Positions 17,405 to 24,996 of a DNA stretch of 64,000 bases are shown piece by piece. The position numbers were made by a program, and so were the translations under genes. Position 1 is the first letter of the stretch. Each line of letters starts with the position of its first letter. Where the stretch lies: the NCBI RefSeq assembly GCF_003050785.1, contig NZ_QAOH01000003.1, forward strand, positions 186,001 through 250,000, written 5' to 3'. The DNA is from Celeribacter persicus (GTDB lineage Bacteria > Pseudomonadota > Alphaproteobacteria > Rhodobacterales > Rhodobacteraceae). Below the pieces are notes generated by a model, which did not search any database, was not told the origin of the DNA, and worked only from the letters and a program-made list of their open reading frames with translations.

Positions 17405-17431
17405 GTTTCCTTGTAGCGTTCGACATGAAAA

Positions 17432-17467
17432 CGCCCCGTCGGTTTCCCGGCGGGGCGCTTTTTTTAT
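17432..17467. terminator. terminator between phyR and dps
   Basis: Stem CGCCCCG (17432-17438) / CGGGGCG (17451-17457), extended inward by four pairs including one G-U, followed by CTTTTTTT on the plus strand and by TTTTC on the minus strand. It separates the convergent phyR and dps genes and can work both ways. Confidence 0.88.
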
Positions 17468-17493
17468 CCTGCGTTATTCTTCAGTTCGAATGA

Positions 17494-17991
17494 TTACGAC
17501 TTCGCAATCGCCCGAAGCATCCAGGCCGCTTTCTCGTGGAATGCCGCACGGGCGGTCGCGAGGTCGGCGGTCACATCGTCATCGTGGTCTTCCGCAAGCC
17601 GGATCAGCTTATGCATCTGTGCCGCGAGATGTTCGTGATCGCTGGCCAGATCGGCCACCATGTCATGTGCCGACGGAGACTTCGGTGCTTCCTTGAGTTT
17701 CGCACCGTCCAGAACGTCGCTCACAGACATCGGCGCCAGTTGCCCCAGTGCGCGAATGCGTTCCGCGAGTTCGTCGGTCGCCTCGAACAACGCGCCATAT
17801 TGTTCCTCAGTCAGCGTGTGGATGCTGTAGAACAGCGGACCTTCGACATTCCAATGGTAGATATGGGTCTTCAGGAGCAGCGTGTAGGTATCCGTCAGAA
17901 CCTGCGCGAGACCTTCCGCCACGGCTTTCGGGGATTTGACGCCCGTCTTGACCCTGGTGGCCTTTGGAGTGGTTTCGAGAATGTCTGCCAT
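17494..17991 (-). CDS. dps: Dps/ferritin-like DNA-protection protein
   Basis: 165-residue Dps-family four-helix ferritin-like protein. Ferroxidase-site residues are visible in KTHIYHWNVEGP (two His) and HTLTEEQYGALFEATDELAERI (His/Asp/Glu). Such dodecamers store iron and shield DNA from Fenton damage in the nucleoid. The start at 17991 has AGGAACACATT in front. It lies 56 bp downstream of the ytjA-like gene, which has an EcfG promoter, so both are probably one stress-induced transcript. Dps is a classical member of general stress regulons. Confidence 0.92.
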   Translation of the reverse strand: MADILETTPKATRVKTGVKSPKAVAEGLAQVLTDTYTLLLKTHIYHWNVEGPLFYSIHTLTEEQYGALFEATDELAERIRALGQLAPMSVSDVLDGAKLKEAPKSPSAHDMVADLASDHEHLAAQMHKLIRLAEDHDDDVTADLATARAAFHEKAAWMLRAIAKS

Positions 17992-18047
17992 AATGTGTTC
18001 CTTTCTTGGATGATGTTCAGGGTGTCCTGTTCAGGGCTTACGCCGGA

Positions 18048-18221
18048 TCAAACCGGTGGCTTACCCCGAACGGCACGCGCGACCATCGCCAGGATGAACA
18101 GGACGATGAAGATGAAGAACAGGATCTGCGCAATCCCGGCGGATGCGCTGGCGATACCACCGAAGCCAAAAACCCCAGCGATAATCGCGACGATAAGAAA
18201 AGTCAGTGCCCAGCCAAGCAT
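18048..18221 (-). CDS. YtjA-type small membrane protein (UPF0391/DUF1328)
   Basis: 57 residues, almost all hydrophobic: [20 protein letters not shown], a Gly/Ala-rich turn, then [20 protein letters not shown]. This two-helix layout and length match the YtjA (DUF1328) family of stress-induced inner-membrane peptides of unknown mechanism. The start at 18221 follows AAGGAGGCTCCC. An exact EcfG promoter lies at 18280-18305, and dps follows. Longer in-frame starts upstream lack ribosome sites. Confidence 0.88.
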   Translation of the reverse strand: MLGWALTFLIVAIIAGVFGFGGIASASAGIAQILFFIFIVLFILAMVARAVRGKPPV

Positions 18222-18279
18222 GGGAGCCTCCTTGATTTGCGATTGAGTGGTGCGCCCCTCTGGCGCGTTCTGAGGAGTC

Positions 18280-18305
18280 AACGTCGACTTTCGCGATTCG
18301 GTTCC
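18280..18305 (-). promoter_or_regulatory. EcfG-type promoter of the ytjA-dps unit
   Basis: On the minus strand GGAAC (18305-18301), 17 nt, CGTT (18283-18280). A predicted start near 18273 gives a leader of about 50 nt to the ATG at 18221. Confidence 0.78.
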
Positions 18306-18317
18306 CGAGATGATTTT

Positions 18318-18343
18318 GGAACAGTTTGGCCGGTCGGCGCGTT
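18318..18343 (+). promoter_or_regulatory. EcfG-type promoter of the DUF883-like operon
   Basis: GGAAC (18318-18322), 17 nt, CGTT (18340-18343), 33 bp before the ATG at 18377. It is divergent from the ytjA promoter, and the two -35 elements are only 12 bp apart. Confidence 0.78.
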
Positions 18344-18376
18344 GGGTCGATAACATGGAAACAAAGGAGAATGATC

Positions 18377-18703
18377 ATGGCTCGTGCTCAAACCAATGGT
18401 GCCGTCGAACAGACTTCCGCCGATCTTTCGGCTCAGATCGAAACCCTGAAATCCGATGTGGCGGCCTTGACCGACACGATCGCGGAATATGGCCGCGCCC
18501 AGAAAGCTCAGCTTGGCGCGGTTGCGGAGGACAAGATTGAAACCGCCAAAAAAATCGGGATGGAAACCGCTCAGCAAGCCCGCCAACAGGCCCGCGATGC
18601 CTATGCCGGTGCTGAAAAAACGATCCGCGCCAATCCTGCGGCCTCCGTCGGTATCGCCGCAGGTGTCGGCTTCCTCGTCGGCCTTCTGACCGCGCGTCGC
18701 TGA
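18377..18703 (+). CDS. ElaB/YqjD/DUF883-like membrane-anchored protein
   Basis: 108 residues. A long amphipathic, Ala/Gln/Glu-rich helical part (about 10-80: LSAQIETLKSDVAALTDTIA, GMETAQQARQQARDAYAGAE), then a C-terminal membrane anchor NPAASVGIAAGVGFLVGLLT ending in ARR. This is the ElaB/YqjD layout; these proteins bind ribosomes at the membrane in stationary phase in E. coli. The ATG at 18377 is eight bases after AAAGGAG; the ATG at 18371 is too close to it. First gene of a two-gene stress operon. Confidence 0.85.
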   Translation: MARAQTNGAVEQTSADLSAQIETLKSDVAALTDTIAEYGRAQKAQLGAVAEDKIETAKKIGMETAQQARQQARDAYAGAEKTIRANPAASVGIAAGVGFLVGLLTARR

Positions 18704-18711
18704 GGCGTGAC

Positions 18712-19041
18712 ATGCTGAATACTCTTCAGTCTCATCTGGCCCGGGGCGCACGACGTGCGGCCTGGGCCTCTGCCGGTGCGCTGTTGCTTTTGGTCGGAGC
18801 CGGTTTTCTGACCGTCACGGCATGGCTCGTGCTGTCCTCCCTGCGCGATGCGCAATTTGCCGCCCTTGTCATCGGTCTGTTTTACGTTGGCGCCGGTCTC
18901 ATCGCTCTGGCGATGGGAGCGCGTCGACCGCCTCCCGTGACACCGCGCCCCGATCCCTGCCAGATGCAGCAAGACCTTTTCGAACGGATTGCCATAGCCT
19001 TCAGCGAAGGGTTTCAGGCGGGAAAGGCGATGCGCAGATAA
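18712..19041 (+). CDS. small two-TM holin-X/DUF1469-like protein
   Basis: 109 residues. Two hydrophobic segments, ASAGALLLLVGAGFLTVTAW and AALVIGLFYVGAGLIALAMG, followed by a Pro-rich linker and a C-terminal amphipathic helix (LFERIAIAFSEGFQAGKAMR). It starts nine bases after the DUF883-like gene, and such a pairing (YqjD followed by YqjE-type phage-holin superfamily proteins) is common. It is expected to share the EcfG promoter. The function is unknown; the family assignment rests on the layout only. Confidence 0.75.
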   Translation: MLNTLQSHLARGARRAAWASAGALLLLVGAGFLTVTAWLVLSSLRDAQFAALVIGLFYVGAGLIALAMGARRPPPVTPRPDPCQMQQDLFERIAIAFSEGFQAGKAMRR

Positions 19042-19117
19042 GCCGTGCGTTTAAGCGGTGAAACAGGTTGGCATCAGTTCCGGGCGATCTGCGCCTCCCT
19101 GCGGCAGGCTGTATCTT

Positions 19118-19339
19118 TCAGATATTTAGTATTTCCCTATAGATATCATCCGGGACTTCAATCCACCCGCATGCCAGCGCTGCGGCCCTGTCCTTTCGGG
19201 ATCGCTCAAATGGCATGCGTAGCGCTGGACCACCCGCGATGGGACGCGTTTCACGTATGGCTTTCGAATACGCCGCAACTTCGGCTTCAAACTCCGGAGC
19301 GTCGCGCAGCAAATCGGGCTTTGCTGCGACCATAACCAT
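19118..19339 (-). CDS. small conserved-looking hypothetical protein
   Basis: 73 residues from the start chosen at 19339, where AAAGG lies seven bases upstream; an ATG five codons earlier is less likely. The protein has a hydrophobic start (MVMVAAKPDLL), then acidic/basic helical sequence (FEAEVAAYSKAIRETRP) and a terminal WIEVPDDIYREIL. No recognised domain. Codon use resembles the neighbours, and no other gene competes for this stretch (19042-19600), which argues for a real gene, but without homology the call stays moderate. Confidence 0.5.
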   Translation of the reverse strand: MVMVAAKPDLLRDAPEFEAEVAAYSKAIRETRPIAGGPALRMPFERSRKDRAAALACGWIEVPDDIYREILNI

Positions 19340-19559
19340 GGCGAAACCTTTCATATCATCCGGCAGGTGCTGTTGTCAGACAAGGTTGCTCTTCGAAATC
19401 TTGATGGATAGGCCGTTTCAGGAACATCCGTCCTGACGGACTGACCACATTCGAGCGCCTGTCCTGCTGGAAAATCCAGACTGTATAGAACAGGACCTGG
19501 GCACACGTATATTTTCAAACACGCTCGCCCCACGATCGACCGATATGGAAAAAGGATAG

Positions 19560-19592
19560 CCAAGCAAGAAGCAGTTATGCTGCCTTGCTTGG
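19560..19592 (-). terminator. terminator of the lipoprotein gene
   Basis: Stem CCAAGCAAG (19560-19568) / CTTGCTTGG (19584-19592) with an inner GCAG/CTGC extension after a 2-nt bulge. On the minus strand it is followed by CTATCCTTTTTCC, downstream of the lipoprotein stop at 19601. Confidence 0.72.
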
Positions 19593-19600
19593 TCTTTTCG

Positions 19601-20230
19601 TTAACGCCCGGAGCGGACAAAGCTCGTTCGGACGTCCGGCCCGGTACCAAGCCAAGAGGCGATCACTTTTGCAATGTGATCCGTGATCCTGACCTTTTGC
19701 GTCAGCCCGAGCTTTTCAGCCTCACGGGCCTGTTGACCGGTAAAGGCAATAAGATCGGCCTTCACACCTTCTTCGTATGCCAGAAGTTTTCCGCTGCGTG
19801 CATCATGCACCGCAATCGAGAAGCGGATGTTATGGACTCCCGAATGCGACAGCTGGTATCTGGTGATGTCGCTCAGCGCGTGGAATTCATGGACGGTGAT
19901 GGTCAGCTTGACAGGTGTCCGCCCGGACAGACCGGCAACACCGCGTTTTGCGGCCACCGTGACAATGCTGCGGACCTGTTCATGGCGGTCCCCCAAAGGG
20001 TCTTCGCGCCAGACGATATCGGCATTAGGGGCATAGACATTCGCCTCAGAGACGGTCAGTTCTTTGGGGACATTGACTGAGAGGGACGAGACATTCCAGC
20101 CACGCGCCACCTGAGCTGCCGGGGCTTGATCGTAATCCGTCGACCAGGTTTGGGCACATGCCGTCAGCAGCAGCGCGCAAGAGAAGAAAACCGCGACGAT
20201 TTTGAAGCGGCGTTTGATTGCTTTCACCAT
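19601..20230 (-). CDS. outer-membrane-type lipoprotein (DUF6778-like)
   Basis: 209 residues. A lipoprotein signal is clear: MVKAIKRRFKIVAVFFSCAL then LLTACAQ, with lipidation at Cys25. The remainder is a soluble periplasmic domain with VTVAAKRGVAGLSGRTPVKL, TITVHEFHALSDITRYQLSH and a conserved-looking LAYEEGVKADLIAFTGQQA. The chosen start (20230) has AGGA nine bases upstream; an ATG ten codons earlier lacks a site. I know similar uncharacterised lipoproteins from Rhodobacterales, but no function. It stands alone, with a strong inverted repeat in the region upstream. Confidence 0.75.
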   Translation of the reverse strand: MVKAIKRRFKIVAVFFSCALLLTACAQTWSTDYDQAPAAQVARGWNVSSLSVNVPKELTVSEANVYAPNADIVWREDPLGDRHEQVRSIVTVAAKRGVAGLSGRTPVKLTITVHEFHALSDITRYQLSHSGVHNIRFSIAVHDARSGKLLAYEEGVKADLIAFTGQQAREAEKLGLTQKVRITDHIAKVIASWLGTGPDVRTSFVRSGR

Positions 20231-20365
20231 GGATTGGGTCCTGTCCTCATGCGATGGCACGGCTCTTGAAGGAGGACCGCGCCAAGCCCTGAATGGTCAT
20301 TGGTGCACTCCCTCACTTCAGGATGCCGAACCCCGGGAAGAACCCGTTGTCGGTCATCTCAAAGT

Positions 20366-20416
20366 CTGCATCTGTCACGGATGTTGAGCGGGGCTTGCTC
20401 AACATGACAGATGCAG
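20366..20416. other. long bulged hairpin in a 355-bp intergenic region
   Basis: CTGCATCTGTCA (20366-20377) and ATGTTGAGC (20381-20389) pair with the contiguous arm GCTCAACATGACAGATGCAG (20397-20416), leaving a 3-nt bulge and a 7-nt loop (about 20 bp). CTTTT follows on the plus strand. It could be a terminator-like end of an unannotated small RNA, or a structured leader of the lipoprotein gene. The rest of 20231-20585 shows no gene. Confidence 0.6.
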
Positions 20417-20585
20417 CTTTTGGCATAACCATCCAAGATAACTCGTGTAATCGTTAATGTAGTATGGTGCGCTAGGGGATGAAGCACCGCAGGTCTTTAG
20501 ATATGCGATTAAGTAAATGAACGCTTTTGTAAGAAATAGCGGCGTGTCGTGAAATGACGGCTATATGTCGCGAATAACAGGCCGA

Positions 20586-20702
20586 TCAATTTGCGCGCAG
20601 GGACTTTACCTGATTCTCGTAACGCGTTTCCAACCCCGCAAAATTTTCCAGCCCGGCGGCGATCATCGTGCTTAAAAGCATATGCTGAAACTCGGTTCCC
20701 AT
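20586..20702 (-). CDS. possible 38-aa small protein
   Basis: 38 codons. It starts MGTEFQHMLLSTMIAAGLEN and ends with KSLRAN. AGGAG lies nine bases before the ATG at 20702, and the frame begins 50 bp after the stop of the two-TM protein gene on the same strand, so it could be the last gene of that unit. The composition is plausible for an amphipathic helix. There is no homology evidence; it could be chance. Confidence 0.3.
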   Translation of the reverse strand: MGTEFQHMLLSTMIAAGLENFAGLETRYENQVKSLRAN

Positions 20703-20752
20703 TTGCGCGTGCTCCTGAAATCCGGGACAGGACGGGACCAGACGTGAGATGT

Positions 20753-21271
20753 TTAAACCTGTTTGAGGGTGATCGTTTTAAGCCAATGCAGACCCAGAAT
20801 CGGTAGGCACAAAAGCAGAGTGGCAATGACCAGAATTTTGGGATGCGGAACAACCCAATTCAGAGCAAGCAGGCCAAGGCCTGCGCAGAAAAAAATGAAG
20901 ATATATTGCCACATCAGGCGATTGTATATGCGGCTGCGCAGCAGGGCCCTCAGCTTGTTTTGGTGCTCTGTTTCCTCAGACGGAAGAACGGTCAGGAAAG
21001 GCTCAGGAGAGAAAATGTTTTCCTCCGTGTGGTCTTCCGCAGCGAAATAAGCGTCGATCTGTTGCCAACCTTTTTCTATCAGCCGGGTTCTGATCTGCTG
21101 CCAGGTCAGGTCGCTTTCATAGGAGCAACTGACGGATTGTAACATGGATGTGCGCTTAATATTTTCTGATCCAGAAAAGGCAAACTGAAGCGACAGGGCC
21201 GCAAAGACGCGCTTTTCATGCCGGTTTCGCTTGCAAGCCAGTATGCGGCTTTTCAGACGATGTATCTGCAT
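20753..21271 (-). CDS. small membrane protein with two C-terminal TM helices
   Basis: Up to 172 residues, or 130 if translation starts at the internal Met at 21145 (MLQSVSCSYESDLTWQQIR); neither start has a strong ribosome site. Soluble N-terminal part with TRLIEKGWQQIDAYFAAEDH, then RSRIYNRLMWQYIFIFFCAG and HPKILVIATLLLCLPILGLH, two closely spaced TM helices. It lies 47 bp downstream of the TM-anchored Hint-like gene and in the same direction as the RTX-Hint gene, so the three may form an operon. No family recognised. Confidence 0.6.
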   Translation of the reverse strand: MQIHRLKSRILACKRNRHEKRVFAALSLQFAFSGSENIKRTSMLQSVSCSYESDLTWQQIRTRLIEKGWQQIDAYFAAEDHTEENIFSPEPFLTVLPSEETEHQNKLRALLRSRIYNRLMWQYIFIFFCAGLGLLALNWVVPHPKILVIATLLLCLPILGLHWLKTITLKQV

Positions 21272-21318
21272 GACATTTCAAACTTCCCGAACTGGTAAAA
21301 GACACAGATTTAAAAACC

Positions 21319-22173
21319 TTAGGAGAGGCCATCGTCACAGCTCACGGCGACAAGGGCATTGAGCATATTGAGCAGGGGATCGAGCACGAGGATTACCAGA
21401 AGCGTGATCAGAAAGACCGAGCCATGTGCTCCGGCGAACAACAGCAGAAACGACAACGGCGTTGCAATTTTCAAACCTCGCAGAATAGAGCTTTTGAGCA
21501 ATGTTCCCGATGCGAAATTCGCAGTTTTATCTTTTCGCGCGACCTTCGCTTGCAGCAGCGTTTCCAAACGCAAAACGGAGGATTTGAAAGAGTGGGCACG
21601 CCAGAACCAGCGCCCCTTATCGGGCAAATCGTCGGAAATGCTCGTTTCTTGCGGGCTGTCGCGATCTCTTTTGTGCAGTGGGTGCACATTATGCGGAAAG
21701 TCCTCGCCCGGGGCATCCGGATGTAGATCCGCATCGGAAAAACTCTGAAGCAGCACACCATTTACATTGAGCATATGGGACTGTGTCGTGAACAGGGCGA
21801 AATATTCGACCTTGCGCAGGATGCAGGTATGGATGCCCTCGGTTTGTTCTGACAAATCGAACGCGCTGGCGCTGCATAGGATTTTCATGTTGCGGCGCTC
21901 ATGGAGAGAGAAAATCTGTTGTTGTGGGGAGACAAAGATTTCTTCTCTCGGGCTTTGTGTGCCCAAAGCACCCGGAGAAATTCGGATCGGCAAAAAACTT
22001 GCACGTTTCGCACGATCCCAAGTCTCGAAGTCCACAATCCGGGACAGAATGTCGATGACCTTCACTTCACAATCGAGCCAAGGGTCGAAAACATGATCCC
22101 CGGGAAGCAGTTCCTCGACCTTGCGGAACTCCCCGTCACGCGTAGATTGAATGAGACTGCCTCTGACGAGCAT
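21319..22173 (-). CDS. membrane-anchored Hint-like protein lacking the catalytic Cys
   Basis: 284 residues. The first 150 follow the order of the Hint domain seen at the end of the neighbouring RTX protein: GSLIQSTRDGEFRKVEELLPGDHVF (usually CFxxGTLIxT...PVExLxVGD), IFVSPQQQIF (usually VSPNHRML) and LNVNGVLLQSFSDADLHPD (usually EIVLAEGxWSESFHPG). The catalytic N-terminal Cys of Hint domains is replaced, as the protein begins MLVRGSLIQS. Two TM helices (about 233-275; LKIATPLSFLLLFAGAHGSV and FLITLLVILVLDPLL) follow. It starts 14 bp after the RTX-Hint stop. Probably a non-splicing or regulatory relative; the function is unknown. Confidence 0.68.
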   Translation of the reverse strand: MLVRGSLIQSTRDGEFRKVEELLPGDHVFDPWLDCEVKVIDILSRIVDFETWDRAKRASFLPIRISPGALGTQSPREEIFVSPQQQIFSLHERRNMKILCSASAFDLSEQTEGIHTCILRKVEYFALFTTQSHMLNVNGVLLQSFSDADLHPDAPGEDFPHNVHPLHKRDRDSPQETSISDDLPDKGRWFWRAHSFKSSVLRLETLLQAKVARKDKTANFASGTLLKSSILRGLKIATPLSFLLLFAGAHGSVFLITLLVILVLDPLLNMLNALVAVSCDDGLS

Positions 22174-22187
22174 CTGCCCCTCCCTTG

Positions 22188-24443
22188 TCAGGGCAGGTAC
22201 AAGGCACGTCGAAGAACGGTCGCCTCATGCTGTTTGACAACCATGCGTGCTGTGGCTTTGCCATCCATGACCATCTCGCCCCACAGCTCGGGAAACAGGG
22301 TATAGACCTCCTGGCGCGTGGCTTCACACAAGGAATCGAGTCCGACACGACCGGGATGGAAGCTTTCCGACCAACAGCCCTCGGCCAAAACGATTTCGTG
22401 ATTGTCGAAGAGAATGTGGAAATATTCCACATGGCCACCCTCGATTTGACGCACGCTGCGGCCATCGACGAGATATTTGGCCGCAACCAGAACTTCGTGA
22501 CTGCCCGACATCAATTCGACATCAGCCCCTGTAAGCAGCATCCGGTGATTGGGCGAAACCAGAAGATCACGGGTGTTGCCGAAGGCATCGCGGGCAATGC
22601 GGATCGGCGCGACTTTTCCGACAGCTCTGCGTTCAGTCGAACCGATCCAGCGAATGGTCTGGAACCCGTTGTCCCGGGTCAGCACGCTATCCCCCACTTT
22701 AAGATGTTCGACCGGCATCTGTCCCAAACGGGTCGCGATCAAGGTGCCCGCGACGAAACAGATCACATTGGTGTTGTCATAAGTCAGGCTGTCGGAATAT
22801 ACGGGGGTGCCTCCAGCAGCTGTAAGCTTCAGGCTGCTATCCGATCCCCAGATATATGTGTCATTGAGAACACCATCATTCGAATTATCCGCATGCAACC
22901 ATTGCAGCGGATTTTTGATGACGGAGGGGTCGATGACCCCGTCCGCAACAGCCGCATTGTAGTTGTCCTGATTGTAGTAGCCGGACAGGTCGACGAAATC
23001 GTTGTTGCTCTGGTCGCCATCCTCCAGCGAGCCGGAATTGCCGAAATTGAAATCGTCAATGACGTCATGGCCGTTGTCAGACGATTCAAGGATAAAGATA
23101 TCATCGCCACGATCGCCATTGTAAGAGTCATCCCCCTTACCACCGCGCAACCGATCATTCCCATCCTCCCCTCTCAGAACATCATCGCCCTCTTCGCCAT
23201 GGAGAATATCGTCACCGTTGCTGCCATCGAGCCTGTCGTTGCCATCACCGCCATAGAGGGTGTCATTGCCGAAACCGCCATAAAGCGTATCGTTCCCCGA
23301 TCCGCCATCAAGCGTGTCATCGCCAAAATTGCCCCAGAGTTGATCGTCACCTCCCATACCGTAGAGCTCATCGTCACCATCATAGCCGGAGAGGTTATTT
23401 CCGAGTTCATCGCCCTCAAGCAGATCGTCATGGACCGAGCCTTCGAGGTTCTCGATATTGGTCAGAACGTCGCCTGTCGCATGACCGCCAGCTGCAGAAA
23501 TCCCTCCGGTATGGTTGTCGGTATGGTTTTCATCCAGACTGACCGTGACAGCTGCATCCGAAGTGGAATAGCTGACCGTGTCGGCGCCAGCACCGCCGTC
23601 GATCGTGTCACCGCCTTCGCCGCCCTCAAGAATGTCATCGCCATCGCCACCATAGATCGTATCAACTCCGCCGGTGTCAAAAACGATATCGTTTCCATCA
23701 CCTGCCTCGATGACGTCATCACCACTGCCCGAAAAGACCGTATCGTTGCCGCCATAAGCCCGGATATAATCATCGTCTCCGGTGGCCCCTGGCAAAATCG
23801 CATCCCCTGAATCGACACGGTCGCCATCCGGGTCACCTTGATAACCCGAGTTAATAACATCGCGCTCATCGGTGCCGTCGACATAGCCATCCGAGGGAAG
23901 GACAAAATCCGAGGTCTTCCAGCTTTCATTGCCGACGAAAAACTTCCCACTCTGGCTGACATCGGGTCCGAAAATATACACATTCGCAGTCGGATCGACC
24001 AAATGATCCGGATCGTCGGTCAGAAGGATATAATCCTCGGTATTGCTCGCGCCGTTCATACGGCCACCCCAGGAGTTACCGGTGTGAACCGTGTAGAGCG
24101 TCTGCGTGCCCAGCAGATTGCCGTCGTCATCCAGATATTCGACCGTCACAGTGTCCGCATTGGACACCGCCTGATTAGCCACGGCATTCTCGAAGGTCAG
24201 GCGAACCTGTGTCGCGCCTGCGGTTTGAAAACCCGGCTTGGAGAGACCCTCGAAGCGGATATCATCATCATAGGTTCCGCCACCCGCTGTATGGATAGCG
24301 CCTTGCCCGCTGATATTGTCACTGTTGTCGTAAACGGTAATCCGGTCCGAACTTACCAGATCTTCGCTTGCACCTTTGAAGAAGTTGATCGTCTCGACCT
24401 GAGCAAGATTGGTCACATCATAGATCAGTGTGCTGGCAGCCAT
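22188..24443 (-). CDS. secreted RTX calcium-binding protein with C-terminal Hint domain
   Basis: 751 residues from the ATG at 24443 (AAAGG ten bases upstream). N-terminal beta-rich domain (1-215), then RTX nonapeptide repeats of type GGxGxDxLx (about 220-450; YGGDGDDILEGGEGGDTIDG, GGSGNDTLYGGFGNDTLYGG), a linker, and a Hint domain from Cys562: CFVAGTLIATRLGQMPVEHL, LLVSPNHRMLL, LFDNHEIVLAEGCWSESFHP. The RTX repeats bind calcium and are typical of type I secretion without a signal peptide, as here. Hint domains self-process; the N-terminal Cys is present. No type I exporter is in the window. Very Asp/Gly-rich composition. Confidence 0.88.
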   Translation of the reverse strand: MAASTLIYDVTNLAQVETINFFKGASEDLVSSDRITVYDNSDNISGQGAIHTAGGGTYDDDIRFEGLSKPGFQTAGATQVRLTFENAVANQAVSNADTVTVEYLDDDGNLLGTQTLYTVHTGNSWGGRMNGASNTEDYILLTDDPDHLVDPTANVYIFGPDVSQSGKFFVGNESWKTSDFVLPSDGYVDGTDERDVINSGYQGDPDGDRVDSGDAILPGATGDDDYIRAYGGNDTVFSGSGDDVIEAGDGNDIVFDTGGVDTIYGGDGDDILEGGEGGDTIDGGAGADTVSYSTSDAAVTVSLDENHTDNHTGGISAAGGHATGDVLTNIENLEGSVHDDLLEGDELGNNLSGYDGDDELYGMGGDDQLWGNFGDDTLDGGSGNDTLYGGFGNDTLYGGDGNDRLDGSNGDDILHGEEGDDVLRGEDGNDRLRGGKGDDSYNGDRGDDIFILESSDNGHDVIDDFNFGNSGSLEDGDQSNNDFVDLSGYYNQDNYNAAVADGVIDPSVIKNPLQWLHADNSNDGVLNDTYIWGSDSSLKLTAAGGTPVYSDSLTYDNTNVICFVAGTLIATRLGQMPVEHLKVGDSVLTRDNGFQTIRWIGSTERRAVGKVAPIRIARDAFGNTRDLLVSPNHRMLLTGADVELMSGSHEVLVAAKYLVDGRSVRQIEGGHVEYFHILFDNHEIVLAEGCWSESFHPGRVGLDSLCEATRQEVYTLFPELWGEMVMDGKATARMVVKQHEATVLRRALYLP

Positions 24444-24601
24444 AACTTTCGAACCTTTTACATGTGAGGGTTGCGCAAGAGAGTAGATTGCGCACTCCAA
24501 AGAGAACCTTAACTTGAGCGACTCGACAGCGACTTACAGGAGACAGATTGCCCAAGCTTTTCGCGACATATTGAATGTGTCCGACCGCCACGAAACAGCA
24601 A

Positions 24602-24616
24602 TGTCGTGAAACGACG
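24602..24616. promoter_or_regulatory. candidate operator TGTCGTGAAACGACG
   Basis: This 15-mer contains the inverted repeat GTCGT-GAA-ACGAC and recurs with one change at 20545-20559 (TGTCGTGAAATGACG), in another intergenic part of the same cluster. It lies 159 bp before the RTX-Hint start. It could be bound by the LytTR regulator next door; this is inference. Confidence 0.4.
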
Positions 24617-24721
24617 TGAAATTGACGCGGAGCGCCTGCAAGACGAGCTAAGGTAGCTCTTAAAGATATAGAAAAATTTATATAAGAATAAAACTCTTAT
24701 AAAACAATATCTTACATAATT

Positions 24722-24735
24722 TTGATCCAGATCAA
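24722..24735. promoter_or_regulatory. FNR/Dnr-type box TTGAT-N4-ATCAA
   Basis: TTGATCCAGATCAA is the perfect FnrL/Dnr-family palindrome. It lies in an AT-rich stretch (24655-24740) between the divergent RTX-Hint gene (start 24443) and the LytTR gene (start 24997), 279 and 261 bp away respectively. It suggests control by oxygen or nitric oxide. The rest of 24444-24996 shows no gene. Confidence 0.6.
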
Positions 24736-24996
24736 ACACAAAAATTCGCGAACAGCATAGTTTTTTTCGCGAATGGCACAGCCCCCGTTGGGATTGCGCC
24801 TTGCCGATTCGCCAGCTTCCAACCAGCCTCGCGTCTGGTGTTTGTGAGGCGTTGGCGAAGTTATTATCCGCCAAATCTTACATCGCGCATGAATCGCGCA
24901 TGAAAAGCGGCCTGAGCGCTTCTGAGATATTGGTCATCGTTTCATCAGTATTTGTTTTTTGTGCCTCTATCGGAAAGGAGCGTAGGGCGTCTCGTC

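Noticed and set aside
23100-23800. Tandem short repeats, at first sight array-like
   Set aside because: These are in-frame nonapeptide RTX codons (GGxGxDxxx) with variable bases, not a CRISPR array; there are no spacers of constant length.
22185-23810. Plus-strand frame of 541 codons opposite the RTX-Hint gene
   Set aside because: Mirror of the Gly/Asp repeats of the RTX region, giving runs of Ile/Val/Ala. No ribosome site and no family resemblance.
24509-24874. Minus-strand 121-codon frame in the AT-rich region before the LytTR gene
   Set aside because: It crosses the probable promoters and the FNR box, has a very unusual composition (Ser/Arg/Phe runs) and lacks a ribosome site.
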